Shown piece by piece: positions 51,151-59,046 of a stretch of DNA of 64,000 bases. Origin of the DNA: Streptomyces smyrnaeus (GTDB lineage: Bacteria > Actinomycetota > Actinomycetes > Streptomycetales > Streptomycetaceae); the NCBI RefSeq assembly GCF_017676345.1, contig NZ_JAFFZM010000013.1, forward strand, positions 185,524 to 249,523. Reading direction: 5' to 3'. The first letter of the stretch is position 1. Each line of letters opens with the position of its first letter. The notes beneath the pieces are model-generated. The model had not been told where the DNA came from and did no database searches. It saw only the letters and a list, made by a program, of their open reading frames with translations. Position numbers and translations under genes: made by a program.

Positions 51151-52428
51151 TCAACGTGGCTGCCCGGCTCCTGCCGCGTGCAGCAGTTGCGCCGAGTACG
51201 AATTGAGTTCGATCGGTGCGTCCTCGCCGACCACCACCGTGCCTCCGAGGTGCGCCAGATGGCGGCCGAACGCGTAGTTCGGCTCGAAGGCGAAACTCAT
51301 TCCGGGCGCCAGTTCCATACTGGGCAGGAACGTGGGGTGGTCGGATACGCGGGGATACCCTTCGGTGCCGGGGATGCGGCTGAAGAGTCCGCGTCCCTTG
51401 CCCACGGAGAGCCCGGGGTTGAGTGAGTGCACAGCGATCAGGAACGGCCAGCCGTCGGCTGCGTCGATCGGCTCGTGCATGGCGTCGACGAGTTCGCCGA
51501 ACGTGTGCCCCGGGCGAAGCGCCTTGAGGCCGGCGTCGTAGGACGCGCGGCACACGTCCGCGGCACGGTGGAAGTCCTCGTGCACGTCACCGACGGCGAT
51601 GGTGACCTGGTTCTGGGCGTGGCGGCCGCCGAAGCTGGAGAACACCTCGGCGTAGATGACATCGCCGTCCTCCAGGACACGGGGAGCCTGCGCGCGTTGG
51701 CCCCAGGCCGGCGGCCCCGCCGCCACCACGTCCGGCCCCGACCACAGGTGCATGGCAGGGGGCAGCGACCCGTGGCTGTATCCCGCGGCCATACCCGCCG
51801 CGTACACCCGGCTCTCCGGAATACCGGGCGCGGCGGTCGCCACCATGGCCTCGACCATGGCGTCACCGATCCTGGCCGAGTGCCGCAGCACGGCGATCTC
51901 CTCCTCGCCGAGCCGCATGACGAGTTGACCGAAGGGGAGATCGACCGGCTCGAAGACGGCGTCGGGAAAGCGGGACAGGACGTTGTTCCAGACGCCGTAG
52001 GGGATGATTCCCTCGGGATGCCACGGCATGTGGGAGCCGAGGCCGATAACGCCGATGACCGCCTCGGCCAGACTCAGCTCGTCGAGTGTTTCGATGACCG
52101 TGCCGGAATGACGGGTGCCGCGCAGGTGGTGTGGGGGGATCCACGGGGTGTCTCCGCGTCGGCGGGATTCCAGGTGGTCCATGACGAACATGGGCCCCGG
52201 CAGCAGGGAGACCGGCTCACCGGTCCTGGGGAAGACAACCGTCGTGCCGGCCCGGCCGTTGGTGAACCAGGTGTCGTAAGCGACCGGCGCGGGGCCCGCG
52301 TCCTCGTGCTCGCCGAAGACCAGCAGCGCGTCGAGGCCCTCGCGGGCCATGAAGTCCCTCGCCAGGTTCCATCGGCGGTCGCGCTCGATCGTGGAAAAGA
52401 CCGGTATCCGTGCTTCGGTCATGTGCAC
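51151..52428 (-). CDS. M24 (aminopeptidase P/creatinase-like) protein with altered metal site
   Basis: 425 residues: creatinase N-terminal domain (WNLARDFMAREGLDALLVFGEHEDAG) followed by a pita-bread domain (IGDAMVEAMVATAAPGIPESRVYAAGMAAG). In metal-dependent members two Asp ligands occur in the strand after GD; here the region reads EDGDVIYAEVFSSFGGRHAQNQVTIAVG, so the Asp ligands appear as Glu and Asn. HSLNPGLS and MELAPGMSFAFEPN, with the later His and Glu positions, are present. It may be metal-free like creatinase, or use a changed metal site. Convergent with the methyltransferase; no operon partner. Confidence 0.85.
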   Translation of the reverse strand: MHMTEARIPVFSTIERDRRWNLARDFMAREGLDALLVFGEHEDAGPAPVAYDTWFTNGRAGTTVVFPRTGEPVSLLPGPMFVMDHLESRRRGDTPWIPPHHLRGTRHSGTVIETLDELSLAEAVIGVIGLGSHMPWHPEGIIPYGVWNNVLSRFPDAVFEPVDLPFGQLVMRLGEEEIAVLRHSARIGDAMVEAMVATAAPGIPESRVYAAGMAAGYSHGSLPPAMHLWSGPDVVAAGPPAWGQRAQAPRVLEDGDVIYAEVFSSFGGRHAQNQVTIAVGDVHEDFHRAADVCRASYDAGLKALRPGHTFGELVDAMHEPIDAADGWPFLIAVHSLNPGLSVGKGRGLFSRIPGTEGYPRVSDHPTFLPSMELAPGMSFAFEPNYAFGRHLAHLGGTVVVGEDAPIELNSYSAQLLHAAGAGQPR

Positions 52429-52617
52429 TCACTTCCTCGGGGCGTCGCCCCGACCCGGCAGGTCAGCGGGAAGGGCGGATCCCCGCACCTGGTGTGGGAT
52501 CGGCGTTCATGACCAGCGTGAGGCGTCTGTCCGGGGGGAACCAGGACCACCCTGTCCCTGGTTCCGCGGGGCTGCCCTCGGCGCGTGGACGGTGCGAGGA
52601 GTCACCGGGTTACCGGG

Positions 52618-53466
52618 TCACCGGATCGCCTGGAAGCTCTGCGTCCCGATCGTCCGCAGCAGTGCGAGCTTCTCGAGTGCGTCGGTGCCCTCGGTCGGGA
52701 AGAACGCCAGAACCTTGGTGTCCGCCTCGGGCGAGAGCAGGACCTCGCAGGTCAGGTGCAGGACGCCGACCTCGGGGTGCAGGAACCTCTTCCGGTCGAA
52801 GCGGCGCACCGCCACCTCGTGGCGTTCCCACAGAGTGCGGAACTCCTCGCTGCGCTCCAGCAGGCCGTGGATCAGGTCGGTGACGTCGGCATCACCCCCG
52901 CGCCGCGCGGAGGTCGCCCGCAGGTCGCTGACGTGCGCGAGCGAATGCCGTGGCCAGTCCTCCTCCGGGAAGCAGGGGCGCAGGGCCGGCTCGGTGAACC
53001 ACCGCCAGACGATGTTGGCCGAGCGATCGTCGCGGTGCCCAGCGGTCCAGCCCAGAGTGATCGCGGCAACGGTGTTCTGCCACAGCACCTCGCCCAGATC
53101 ACTGACGACAAACGCCGGGATGTCGCCGAGCCGATCCAGCAAACTCATCACCCCCGGCCGCACGTACCCACCCGAGTAGCGGGCCGGGGCCGAGAATCCG
53201 GCCAAATGGTACAGGTGGTCACGCTCGTCGGGATCGCAGCGCAGCGCACGGGCCAGCGACGCCACGATGGTCTCGGAGGGGTTCGCGCCGCGGCACTGTT
53301 CCAGCCGGGCGTAGTAGTCCGTGGAGATGTTCGCCAGCTGGGCCACCTCGTCGCGCCGCAGTCCCGGCGTACGCCGCCGCACACCCTCGAGCAGACCTAT
53401 GTCGGCCGGGCGCAGCAACTCCCGGCGACGGCGGAGGAATTCGGCAAAGCCAGGACGGTCGATCAT
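52618..53466 (-). CDS. XRE/MmyB-like transcriptional regulator
   Basis: 282 residues from the ATG at 53466. Cro/C1-type HTH: FAEFLRRRRELLRPADIGLLEGVRRRTPGLRRDEVAQLANISTDYYARLEQCRGANPSETIVASLARALRCDPDERDHLYHLAG, the hallmark of MmyB-like regulators, followed by the PAS-like ligand domain (SDLGEVLWQNTVAAITLG, NIVWRWFTEP). Divergent from an SDR gene; many MmyB-like genes face a single SDR or oxidoreductase gene that they control. A 27-bp dyad lies 42 bp upstream of its start. Confidence 0.93.
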   Translation of the reverse strand: MIDRPGFAEFLRRRRELLRPADIGLLEGVRRRTPGLRRDEVAQLANISTDYYARLEQCRGANPSETIVASLARALRCDPDERDHLYHLAGFSAPARYSGGYVRPGVMSLLDRLGDIPAFVVSDLGEVLWQNTVAAITLGWTAGHRDDRSANIVWRWFTEPALRPCFPEEDWPRHSLAHVSDLRATSARRGGDADVTDLIHGLLERSEEFRTLWERHEVAVRRFDRKRFLHPEVGVLHLTCEVLLSPEADTKVLAFFPTEGTDALEKLALLRTIGTQSFQAIR

Positions 53467-53507
53467 GTCTCCAGTAGACCCCCGCTCCGCCCGTTCCGGG
53501 TAGTCGC

Positions 53508-53534
53508 CAGCCGCGGACAGCTTGTCCCTGGCTG
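53508..53534. promoter_or_regulatory. Candidate MmyB operator
   Basis: CAGCC-gc-GGACA-gct-TGTCC-ct-GGCTG, a 27-bp inverted repeat with two nested arms, in the 316-bp divergent gap between the regulator and the SDR. The rest of the gap shows no gene. Confidence 0.6.
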
Positions 53535-53782
53535 AGACACCACCCGGTCGGTGATCCTGAGGTGGCCGGGTTCGCGGACCCGCCCCGGGCGGTGAAAGCG
53601 CAGAGACGGCCGCGGCCCCGCCGACCGGGGGCCATGGGGTCTTCGTCCTCCGAACCTGCCACCCGCCCCGTCGAACACGCAGTGCCGGCACGGCATGCGG
53701 GTCTCTCACTCCGCAGGGACGGCGGTCCCGTCGGCTCCCGTCATCAACAACGTCGAGAACCAGCACACCAGGAGGAACGGCC

Positions 53783-54748
53783 ATGACTGCGATCCTGATC
53801 ACCGGCGGCCACTCGGGCATCGGTCTCGCCGCGGCGCAGGTGCTCGCCGCGCAACACATCGACCTCGTCCTCGCGGGTCGCAGCGTGGAGCGCATGCGAC
53901 CGGTCGCCGACGAGCTGAGCGCGCAGCACGGTGTGTCGGTGACGACGCTGACGCTCGACACCTCGTCGCTCGCCTCGGTCAGGGCGGCCGCCACGCGGTT
54001 CCGCACGATGCTCGACTCCGGTGAGGTCTCCGGGCTCGACGCGATCGTCTGCAATGCCGGCGGTCGCTTCGACGGCGACATCTCCTACAGCCCCGACGGG
54101 TACGAGACGACCTTCGCGACCAACTGCCTGGGCCACTTCCTCCTCGTCGAGCTGCTGTTCCCAAGCCTTTCCGAGAAGGGCCGCGTCGTCTACACCGCCA
54201 GCGGCACCCACGACCCGGACTCGATGGACGGCCGCTTGGTCGGTGCCGCCGTGGAGCCGGACGCCGTCGCGCTGGCCACCAACGGAAAGGGCGGCGGCAA
54301 GGCACTGCCTGCCGGCAAGCGCTACTCCACCTCGAAGCTGTGCACCGTGATGTACGCCTACGAGCTGGACCGCCGGCTTCGCAGGGCCCACAGTTCGGTG
54401 TCCTCGATCGCCTTCGATCCCGGATCCGTGCCCGAGACCGGATTCCTCCGCGGCATGCCGAGGCCAGTGCGATGGGTTTCGAACACGGCGGCCATGAAGT
54501 GGGTCTCCAAGCGCATAGGCGTCATCACCTCGGACGCGGAGTTCTCAGGGGCTTCGCTGGCGGCACTCGCCACCGACCCCGGCTATGCGCAGGCATCCGG
54601 CACATACTTCCAGGCCCACGACAGGGCCCTCTCGGCCGTGCGCTCCGCGCGGCTCTCCTACGACGAACGGCGCGCGGAGCAGCTGTGGGGCGACTCCAAG
54701 CGCCTCGTCCACCTGACCGATGACGAAGAACCGACGCAGCTCCGGTAG
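53783..54748 (+). CDS. SDR-family oxidoreductase (retinol-dehydrogenase-like)
   Basis: 321 residues. Cofactor motif ILITGGHSGIGLAAAQVL, Asp in LTLDTSSL, VCNAGG, and the active site YTASGTHDPDS ... RYSTSKLC (Tyr/Lys). Length and order fit the RDH/WWOX-like extended group. A good ribosome-binding site (AGGAGGAAC) precedes the ATG. Divergent from the MmyB-like regulator, so it is probably its target. The substrate is unknown. Confidence 0.92.
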   Translation: MTAILITGGHSGIGLAAAQVLAAQHIDLVLAGRSVERMRPVADELSAQHGVSVTTLTLDTSSLASVRAAATRFRTMLDSGEVSGLDAIVCNAGGRFDGDISYSPDGYETTFATNCLGHFLLVELLFPSLSEKGRVVYTASGTHDPDSMDGRLVGAAVEPDAVALATNGKGGGKALPAGKRYSTSKLCTVMYAYELDRRLRRAHSSVSSIAFDPGSVPETGFLRGMPRPVRWVSNTAAMKWVSKRIGVITSDAEFSGASLAALATDPGYAQASGTYFQAHDRALSAVRSARLSYDERRAEQLWGDSKRLVHLTDDEEPTQLR

Positions 54749-54831
54749 GCGGCTCCGCAACTCTGTAACCCGTCGAGCGAATGGCGCCTGTAGCTGCCTG
54801 AGCGGGGGCACGGACGGCGGTATCAGAAAGA

Positions 54832-55005
54832 TACTTCGGTCGCGCCGCGGCCTGCCTGGCGATCGTGCAGCCGGCCCTGTCCATAGCGATCCGGCGTGAC
54901 CGACGCCCCTGACAGCGAGCTTGTCCTCGCGTGGGCGCAGGATGACCGCCGCCCGCTGGTCGCCTCCTTCGTCGCTGCCGCTGTAGAGGCTGCAGGGACG
55001 GCTTG
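54832..55005 (+). pseudogene. Decayed, internally deleted copy of the LysR gene at 3493-4350
   Basis: 54832-54896 matches the HTH-coding part of the LysR gene (CTGGCGATCGTGCAGCCGGC and flanks) and 54897-55005 matches its last 110 bp including the stop; about 620 bp between are deleted and the start is gone. The duplication continues past the stop to 55183, matching 4351-4531. Identity is high enough to recognise by eye but with many mismatches, so the event is not recent. Confidence 0.8.
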
Positions 55006-55183
55006 AGGGTGCGGTTGATTCCGCACGGCCTGGGTGCAGTGGCGCAACAACACGAAGGCGGTGCGACGCAGCCGACGAGACCTCGACATGGACGACCGAG
55101 CGGACCGGTGCCGGGCATCGTGCTCTGCTGGCGTTGTCGACCATGCAGCAACGTGTGGGAACCGCCCGTAGAACCTGTGAGCG
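55006..55183 (+). repeat. Duplicate of sequence at 4351-4531
   Basis: 3' flank of the LysR gene copied together with it. The match ends at GTGAGCGC, exactly where the 132-bp repeat starts at 4524 and two bases before the 301-bp IS remnant. Confidence 0.75.
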
Positions 55184-55185
55184 CA

Positions 55186-55486
55186 GTTGTCCCGTAAATG
55201 ATCCACGACATGCTGGCTGACCGGCGTAGTTTCCCGGTCATCCGGCGAGGGCGAGGTTGTGGGGACGGGCGATGCCGAGCATGGCGTGGTGGACGCCGTC
55301 GCCTCTCAGGCGGCAGTCGCCCCTTGCGAACCGGATCGACACCCTCGCGCCGCAGCGCGGTGACCAGCTTGCCGATCTACCGCGGGCCCAGCCCGGTGAA
55401 TGGGGTCATCCAGGAGGACTCCGACGCCGTGGTGACACCAGTCACGACAAGATCACCTCATCCCTGACCAGCAGTTACGGGACAAC
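55186..55486. mobile_element. 301-bp deleted IS5-like element with perfect terminal repeats
   Basis: Bounded by perfect 12-bp inverted repeats GTTGTCCCGTAA / TTACGGGACAAC. Inside, at 55243-55320, the minus strand reads RLRGDGVHHAMLGIARPHNLALAG, the C-terminal end of a transposase of the same type as the neighbouring IS. All the catalytic parts are missing. The form (intact ends, no transposase) is MITE-like. Confidence 0.75.
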
Positions 55487-55491
55487 GCTTA

Positions 55492-56362
55492 AAGCGTGTT
55501 GCACAAGGCCGCGTTCGGGCAGGTCAGGGCCCGGGGAGATAGTCCTGTGGTCATGATGCGAGGGCGAGGTTGTGCATGTGGGCGACGGCCTGGACCGCAT
55601 GGTGGAGGCCGTCGCCGTGCTGGCGGCAGTCGCGGAGGATCTTGTAGTTCTTCATCCGGCCGATCACATGCTCCACCCGGGCGCGGACCTTGCGGTGGGC
55701 GGCGTTGTCGTCCTCCTCGCCCGGCAGCAAGGGCCGGTGGGGGCGTTTGCGGTGCGGGGTGACCATGCCGCAGTTGAGGTAGGCGCCATCGCCGAGGACG
55801 GTCACGCCCTCGCAATGCACGGCCAGGCCGGAGGCCCGCCAGGCATGCGCGTCCGCAGTAGTGCCCGGCACCGGCCGGGCCGCCGCGATCACCAGGCGGG
55901 TGTCGGCGTCCACGATGACCTGCACGTTCGCCGAGAACCGGTAGTTGCGTGAGGAGGAGCCGACGTTGCGGTCGCGTACCGGGATCAGGGTGCCGTCCAC
56001 GATCCACAACCGGTCGGCCGCATCAGCCGGACGGGAGACGGGCTCCAGCGCGAGCAGCGGACCCAGCCGCTGGATCACCCGGCACACGGTCGAGGAGGAG
56101 ATCCCGAACAGCGGCCCGAGCTGTCGCATGGTCAGGTTCGTGCGGTAGTACACGGCCACCACCAGGACCCGCTCGGCCAGCGGAAGACCCCACGGCCGGC
56201 CCCGCAGGGTCCCGTTGCCGCCCCGTTCACGTACCGCCTTCAGCAGCCTCCCGAACTGATCCATGCGCAGCCCGGTGAACGTCTCCACCCATACCCGCTC
56301 GGCCCTCAACACCCCAGCCATACAACGGAGATGCCCAGTTCACGTCCTTGTGCAACACGCTT
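55492..56362 (-). mobile_element. 871-bp IS5-family insertion sequence, apparently intact
   Basis: Perfect 17-bp terminal inverted repeats (AAGCGTGTTGCACAAGG at 55492-55508 and its complement at 56346-56362) flank one transposase gene. A TA dinucleotide on both sides (55490-55491, 56363-56364) fits a 2-bp target duplication. It lies 5 bp from the 301-bp element. Confidence 0.85.
55551..56321 (-). CDS. IS5-family transposase (DDE_Tnp_4 type)
   Basis: 256 residues. An N-terminal HTH domain (MDQFGRLLKAVRERG, LPLAERVLVVAVYYRTNLTMRQLGPLFGISSSTVCRVIQRLG) is followed by an RNase-H-like fold with the DDE residues in LWIVDGTLIPVRDR (Asp), VTVLGDGAYL (Asp) and RARVEHVIGRMKNYKILRD (Glu). No frameshift or stop, so the element may still be active. 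The gene is enclosed by the 17-bp inverted repeats of the IS. Confidence 0.92.
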   Translation of the reverse strand: MAGVLRAERVWVETFTGLRMDQFGRLLKAVRERGGNGTLRGRPWGLPLAERVLVVAVYYRTNLTMRQLGPLFGISSSTVCRVIQRLGPLLALEPVSRPADAADRLWIVDGTLIPVRDRNVGSSSRNYRFSANVQVIVDADTRLVIAAARPVPGTTADAHAWRASGLAVHCEGVTVLGDGAYLNCGMVTPHRKRPHRPLLPGEEDDNAAHRKVRARVEHVIGRMKNYKILRDCRQHGDGLHHAVQAVAHMHNLALAS

Positions 56363-56468
56363 TAGCCAAGGGCATGAGCGGCCAGGAAGTCAGCACCTGC
56401 ACGGTCGAGTTCATCGGCTGATCCGCCAGGCATCCTCGCACCGTGCCTTTCTCCGCCATGACGTTTCG

Positions 56469-56963
56469 TCACAGGACCTGGGAGACCCTGTAGGCGATGC
56501 CGCCTTCGACAAGGTATCCAGACCCGACGCAGACCGTGCCGTTGAGCCATGCGTAAGGCTCGGCGCCTGTCTCGAAGAGCGGATTGGTCCGGAAGTAGTA
56601 GTCGGCCGGGTCGATCCGGTACCACTCGTCGGGGTCGGCCAGGGCGTCGCGCGCCTCGGACGGGGTGACCCAGCGGCCGCCGTAGGTCATATGCAGAAGG
56701 GCGCCGTCGTGGGTGCGCAGTGTGAGGCGTACGTCCAGGGTCATCGTTCCGTCGGAGTCGAACAGAGCCCAGTCTCCCCCACCGGGGAGGACGTCACCGT
56801 GCAGCCTGGAGCCGTGGAATGTGCCGCCTGCCGCACCGAAGAGGACGCGCCGGCCGAACGGGCCGCTGCCGATGGGCAGTCGGCAGTTCAAGTCGACGAC
56901 CATGTCGAAGAGGTGTGCTGTCCGGATCTCGGCGACATCCTTCACGCGTGGGTCTGCTGTCAT
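56469..56963 (-). CDS. DUF3237 domain-containing protein
   Basis: 164 residues from the ATG overlapping the upstream stop by 4 bp. DUF3237 pattern: HLFDMVVDLNCRLPIGSGPFGRRVLFGAAGGTFHGSRLHGDVLPGGGDWALFDSDGTMTLDVRLTLRTHDGALLHMTYGGR, ending FETGAEPYAWLNGTVCVGSGYLVEGGIAYRVSQVL. A beta-barrel protein of unknown biochemical role, often next to SnoaL-like and TetR genes. The second gene of a two-gene operon. Confidence 0.92.
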   Translation of the reverse strand: MTADPRVKDVAEIRTAHLFDMVVDLNCRLPIGSGPFGRRVLFGAAGGTFHGSRLHGDVLPGGGDWALFDSDGTMTLDVRLTLRTHDGALLHMTYGGRWVTPSEARDALADPDEWYRIDPADYYFRTNPLFETGAEPYAWLNGTVCVGSGYLVEGGIAYRVSQVL

Positions 56964-57439
56964 GCCGCGTCGCCTCCTGTGAGCGCGGGAAACAGCCTCT
57001 GCCGGACCGCGTCCGTCGAAACGCCCGACTGGGCGCACAGCGTCGCGAGGTCGAAGAAGAAGCGTTCGTACGAGATCAGGTCGTCTTCGAAAGCGAACTG
57101 GATGAACACCGGTATCTCGGCACGTTGGCCGTTGGGGAGGACGCCGAACCGGTTGCCCGTCATGGTCAGCCGTGCCGTACCCCAGCACACGAGTGTGTCG
57201 CCGCCGCTCGCGTGGCCGTGCAGGGCGACGTCGTAGTCGGGGAACGAGGCGAAGAACCGCCGCAACACCTTTTCGTTCTCGGTCAGGCCCCGAGACGTCG
57301 CACCGAAGGCCGGGGTCTCCAGCACCATGCCGGGGTGGAAGAGCCGTACAGCGGCGGGCACGTCCTGGCGGCTCTTGGCGACGGCGAGCGCGTGCGCCAG
57401 TTCGAACATGCGTCGTTCATGCACAGATGTCTCCTTCAT
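56960..57439 (-). CDS. SnoaL/NTF2-like protein
   Basis: 159 residues from the ATG at 57439. The cone-shaped alpha+beta fold is indicated by HALAVAKSRQDVPAAVRLFHPGMVLETPAFGATSRGLTENEKVLRRFFASFPDYDVALHGHASGGDTLVCWGTARLTMTG. Related proteins are polyketide cyclases, limonene-epoxide-hydrolase-like enzymes or ligand-binding subunits. Coupled to DUF3237 and divergent from a TetR gene with a palindrome between. Confidence 0.9.
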   Translation of the reverse strand: MKETSVHERRMFELAHALAVAKSRQDVPAAVRLFHPGMVLETPAFGATSRGLTENEKVLRRFFASFPDYDVALHGHASGGDTLVCWGTARLTMTGNRFGVLPNGQRAEIPVFIQFAFEDDLISYERFFFDLATLCAQSGVSTDAVRQRLFPALTGGDAA

Positions 57440-57461
57440 GTTGCGCCGAGTAAAGTAAACA

Positions 57462-57475
57462 TACGATCGATCGTA
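57462..57475. promoter_or_regulatory. Probable TetR operator
   Basis: TACGATCGATCGTA, a perfect 14-bp palindrome, stands midway in the 56-bp gap between the divergent SnoaL-like and TetR genes. Confidence 0.75.
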
Positions 57476-57495
57476 CGCTTCAGCAAGCGCATGAC

Positions 57496-58173
57496 ATGAT
57501 GGGGTCGATGAACGAGCACTCAGGGAGCCGGGGGCAACAAGCGGCCGTGCCCTCATCGGAAGCAGCAGACGCGACCATGGTGGACCAGCGCCTCGTCCGG
57601 GGCGCCCGGACCCGGCGCAAGATCGCACGCCATGGCGTCGACGTTGCCTCACTGGAAGGGCTCAACGGGCTCAGCATCGGCCGCCTGGCCGCCGACCTGG
57701 GAGTGAGTAAGAGCGGCATCCAGACACTCTTCAAGACCAAGGAGAACTTGCAGCTCGCGGTCGCGGAGTCGGCGCGCGAAGAGTTCACCGAAGTGGTCAT
57801 CCGCCCCGCACAGACCACTCAGCCGGGCATCGCCCGGCTCCGCGCACTGACGGAACGCTGGATCTCCTACATCGAGGCGCCCCTGTTCGCCGGAGGCTGT
57901 TTCTGGGCGGCCAGCCTCCCCGACTTCGACAGCCGGCCCGGACAAGTCCGTGACGCCCTGTTGCTCCATCGCCGTACATGGCTCGCTCTCCTCGCCGGCG
58001 AACTACGCCGGGCCGTGGACACCGGGGAGATCGCCCAACTGGACGTGGACCTCACGGTTTTTCAGATCGACGCGGTGCTCAACGCCGCAAACACCGCCCT
58101 GCGCGTGGGTGAAAGTGACGCGGTCTCAATGGTTCGTCGCGTTGTCGACGGGTTCCTCGCATCACCGCGCTGA
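57496..58173 (+). CDS. TetR-family transcriptional regulator
   Basis: 225 residues (an internal ATG at residue 5 is also possible). HTH: TRRKIARHGVDVASLEGLNGLSIGRLAADLGVSKSGIQTLFKTKENLQLAVAESA, the 'SKSGLFAHFGSKE' subtype. The C-terminal domain includes ISYIEAPLFAGGCFWAASLPDFDSRPGQVRDALL, conserved in this subgroup. Probably represses the divergent SnoaL-like/DUF3237 operon through the 57462-57475 palindrome. Confidence 0.92.
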   Translation: MMGSMNEHSGSRGQQAAVPSSEAADATMVDQRLVRGARTRRKIARHGVDVASLEGLNGLSIGRLAADLGVSKSGIQTLFKTKENLQLAVAESAREEFTEVVIRPAQTTQPGIARLRALTERWISYIEAPLFAGGCFWAASLPDFDSRPGQVRDALLLHRRTWLALLAGELRRAVDTGEIAQLDVDLTVFQIDAVLNAANTALRVGESDAVSMVRRVVDGFLASPR

Positions 58174-58274
58174 CAGGCAACAAGGAGCGCGAGGAGTGGG
58201 GGAGCGCCTGGGTGGAGACGGGGCGCGTCTTCCCCCAGGAGAGCGGCGAGATGAACCACCGCGCCAACGCCACC

Positions 58275-58525
58275 GCGCTAACGTCACACGGTGACTCATC
58301 GAACTGTACGAGGAGATCGGCCTCCCGCCGGTCCGGCTCCACGACCTCCGCCACGGTGCGGCGACGCCGGCCCACGCGGCCGGGCCAACCTGAAAGGCAT
58401 CCAGAGGGATGCTCGGCCATTCCTCGATCACCATCACGGCCGACACGTGCATGAGCCTGATCCCCGAGGCGGATCTCGCGATCGCCGAAGCCGCAGCACG
58501 GCTCGTACCGCGTGCCCGATCACCT
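58275..58525 (+). pseudogene. C-terminal remnant of a tyrosine recombinase
   Basis: Reading across frames gives LYEEIGLPPVRLHDLRHGAAT, then NLKGIQ, then MLGHSSITITADTCMSLIPEADLAIAEAAARLVPRA, the catalytic H-x-x-R and LGHSS blocks of pSAM2/phage-type integrases; the final Tyr has become Cys in TADTCMS. At least two frameshifts. It directly precedes the Cas1 fragment. Confidence 0.75.
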
Positions 58526-58877
58526 CGGGGGCCTGCGCCGCAACAGCCGCCAGGCAGCAAGCGCTCTCGCCCCGGGCCTCGACGCCCTGACCGCCTTCGC
58601 CGCGCAGGCAGCCGGGGTCAGTCGCATCGACGAACTCCGCGGTGTCGAGGGCACGGCCGCCCGCCTGTACTTCGAGCGCTTTACCGCCATCCTCTGCCCC
58701 GACGTACGGGAGACGTTCGCGGCCGTCGGACCGCTCGACCGCTCCCGTCGCCCGCCCCGGGACCCGCTCGACGCCCTGCTCCCGTACTGCCACGCGCTCT
58801 TGGCCAACGACCTGACGGCCACGTGCTGCTCAGCGAACCTCTTTCATGCGGAACAGCCGCAGGTCAGAAGCGTATGA
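58512..58877 (+). pseudogene. Internal fragment of CRISPR-associated Cas1
   Basis: 121 codons in one frame: RRNSRQAASALAPGLDALTAFAAQAAGVSRIDELRGVEGTAARLYFERFTAIL, where GVEGTAARLYF carries the Cas1 catalytic Glu, then GPLDRSRRPPRDPLDALLPYCHALLANDLTATC, equivalent to the conserved RRPPxDPVNALLSYxYALL helix. Sequence then diverges before the catalytic His/Asp region (GLDPxxGxLH). The N-terminal beta domain is missing too. No cas2, other cas gene or repeat array was found nearby. The 58878-59046 gap shows nothing. Confidence 0.7.
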
Positions 58878-59046
58878 ACAGCAGCGATGACGGTTCCGAC
58901 GCGGTTGGCCGAGCAGCTGGCCAGACTCAGGATGGGCTACTGCTCGAGCCGGGCGCAGGCGCGTTCCCCGGGTACCCGGAGACGTGCGTGGACGCGGTCG
59001 AATCGACGATGCCGTGCGCTCTGCGGTCAGATTGACGGGGGGCGGG

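Noticed and set aside
58878..59046. Possible CRISPR array next to the Cas1 fragment
   Set aside because: No repeated units or regular spacers are visible here or elsewhere in the window.
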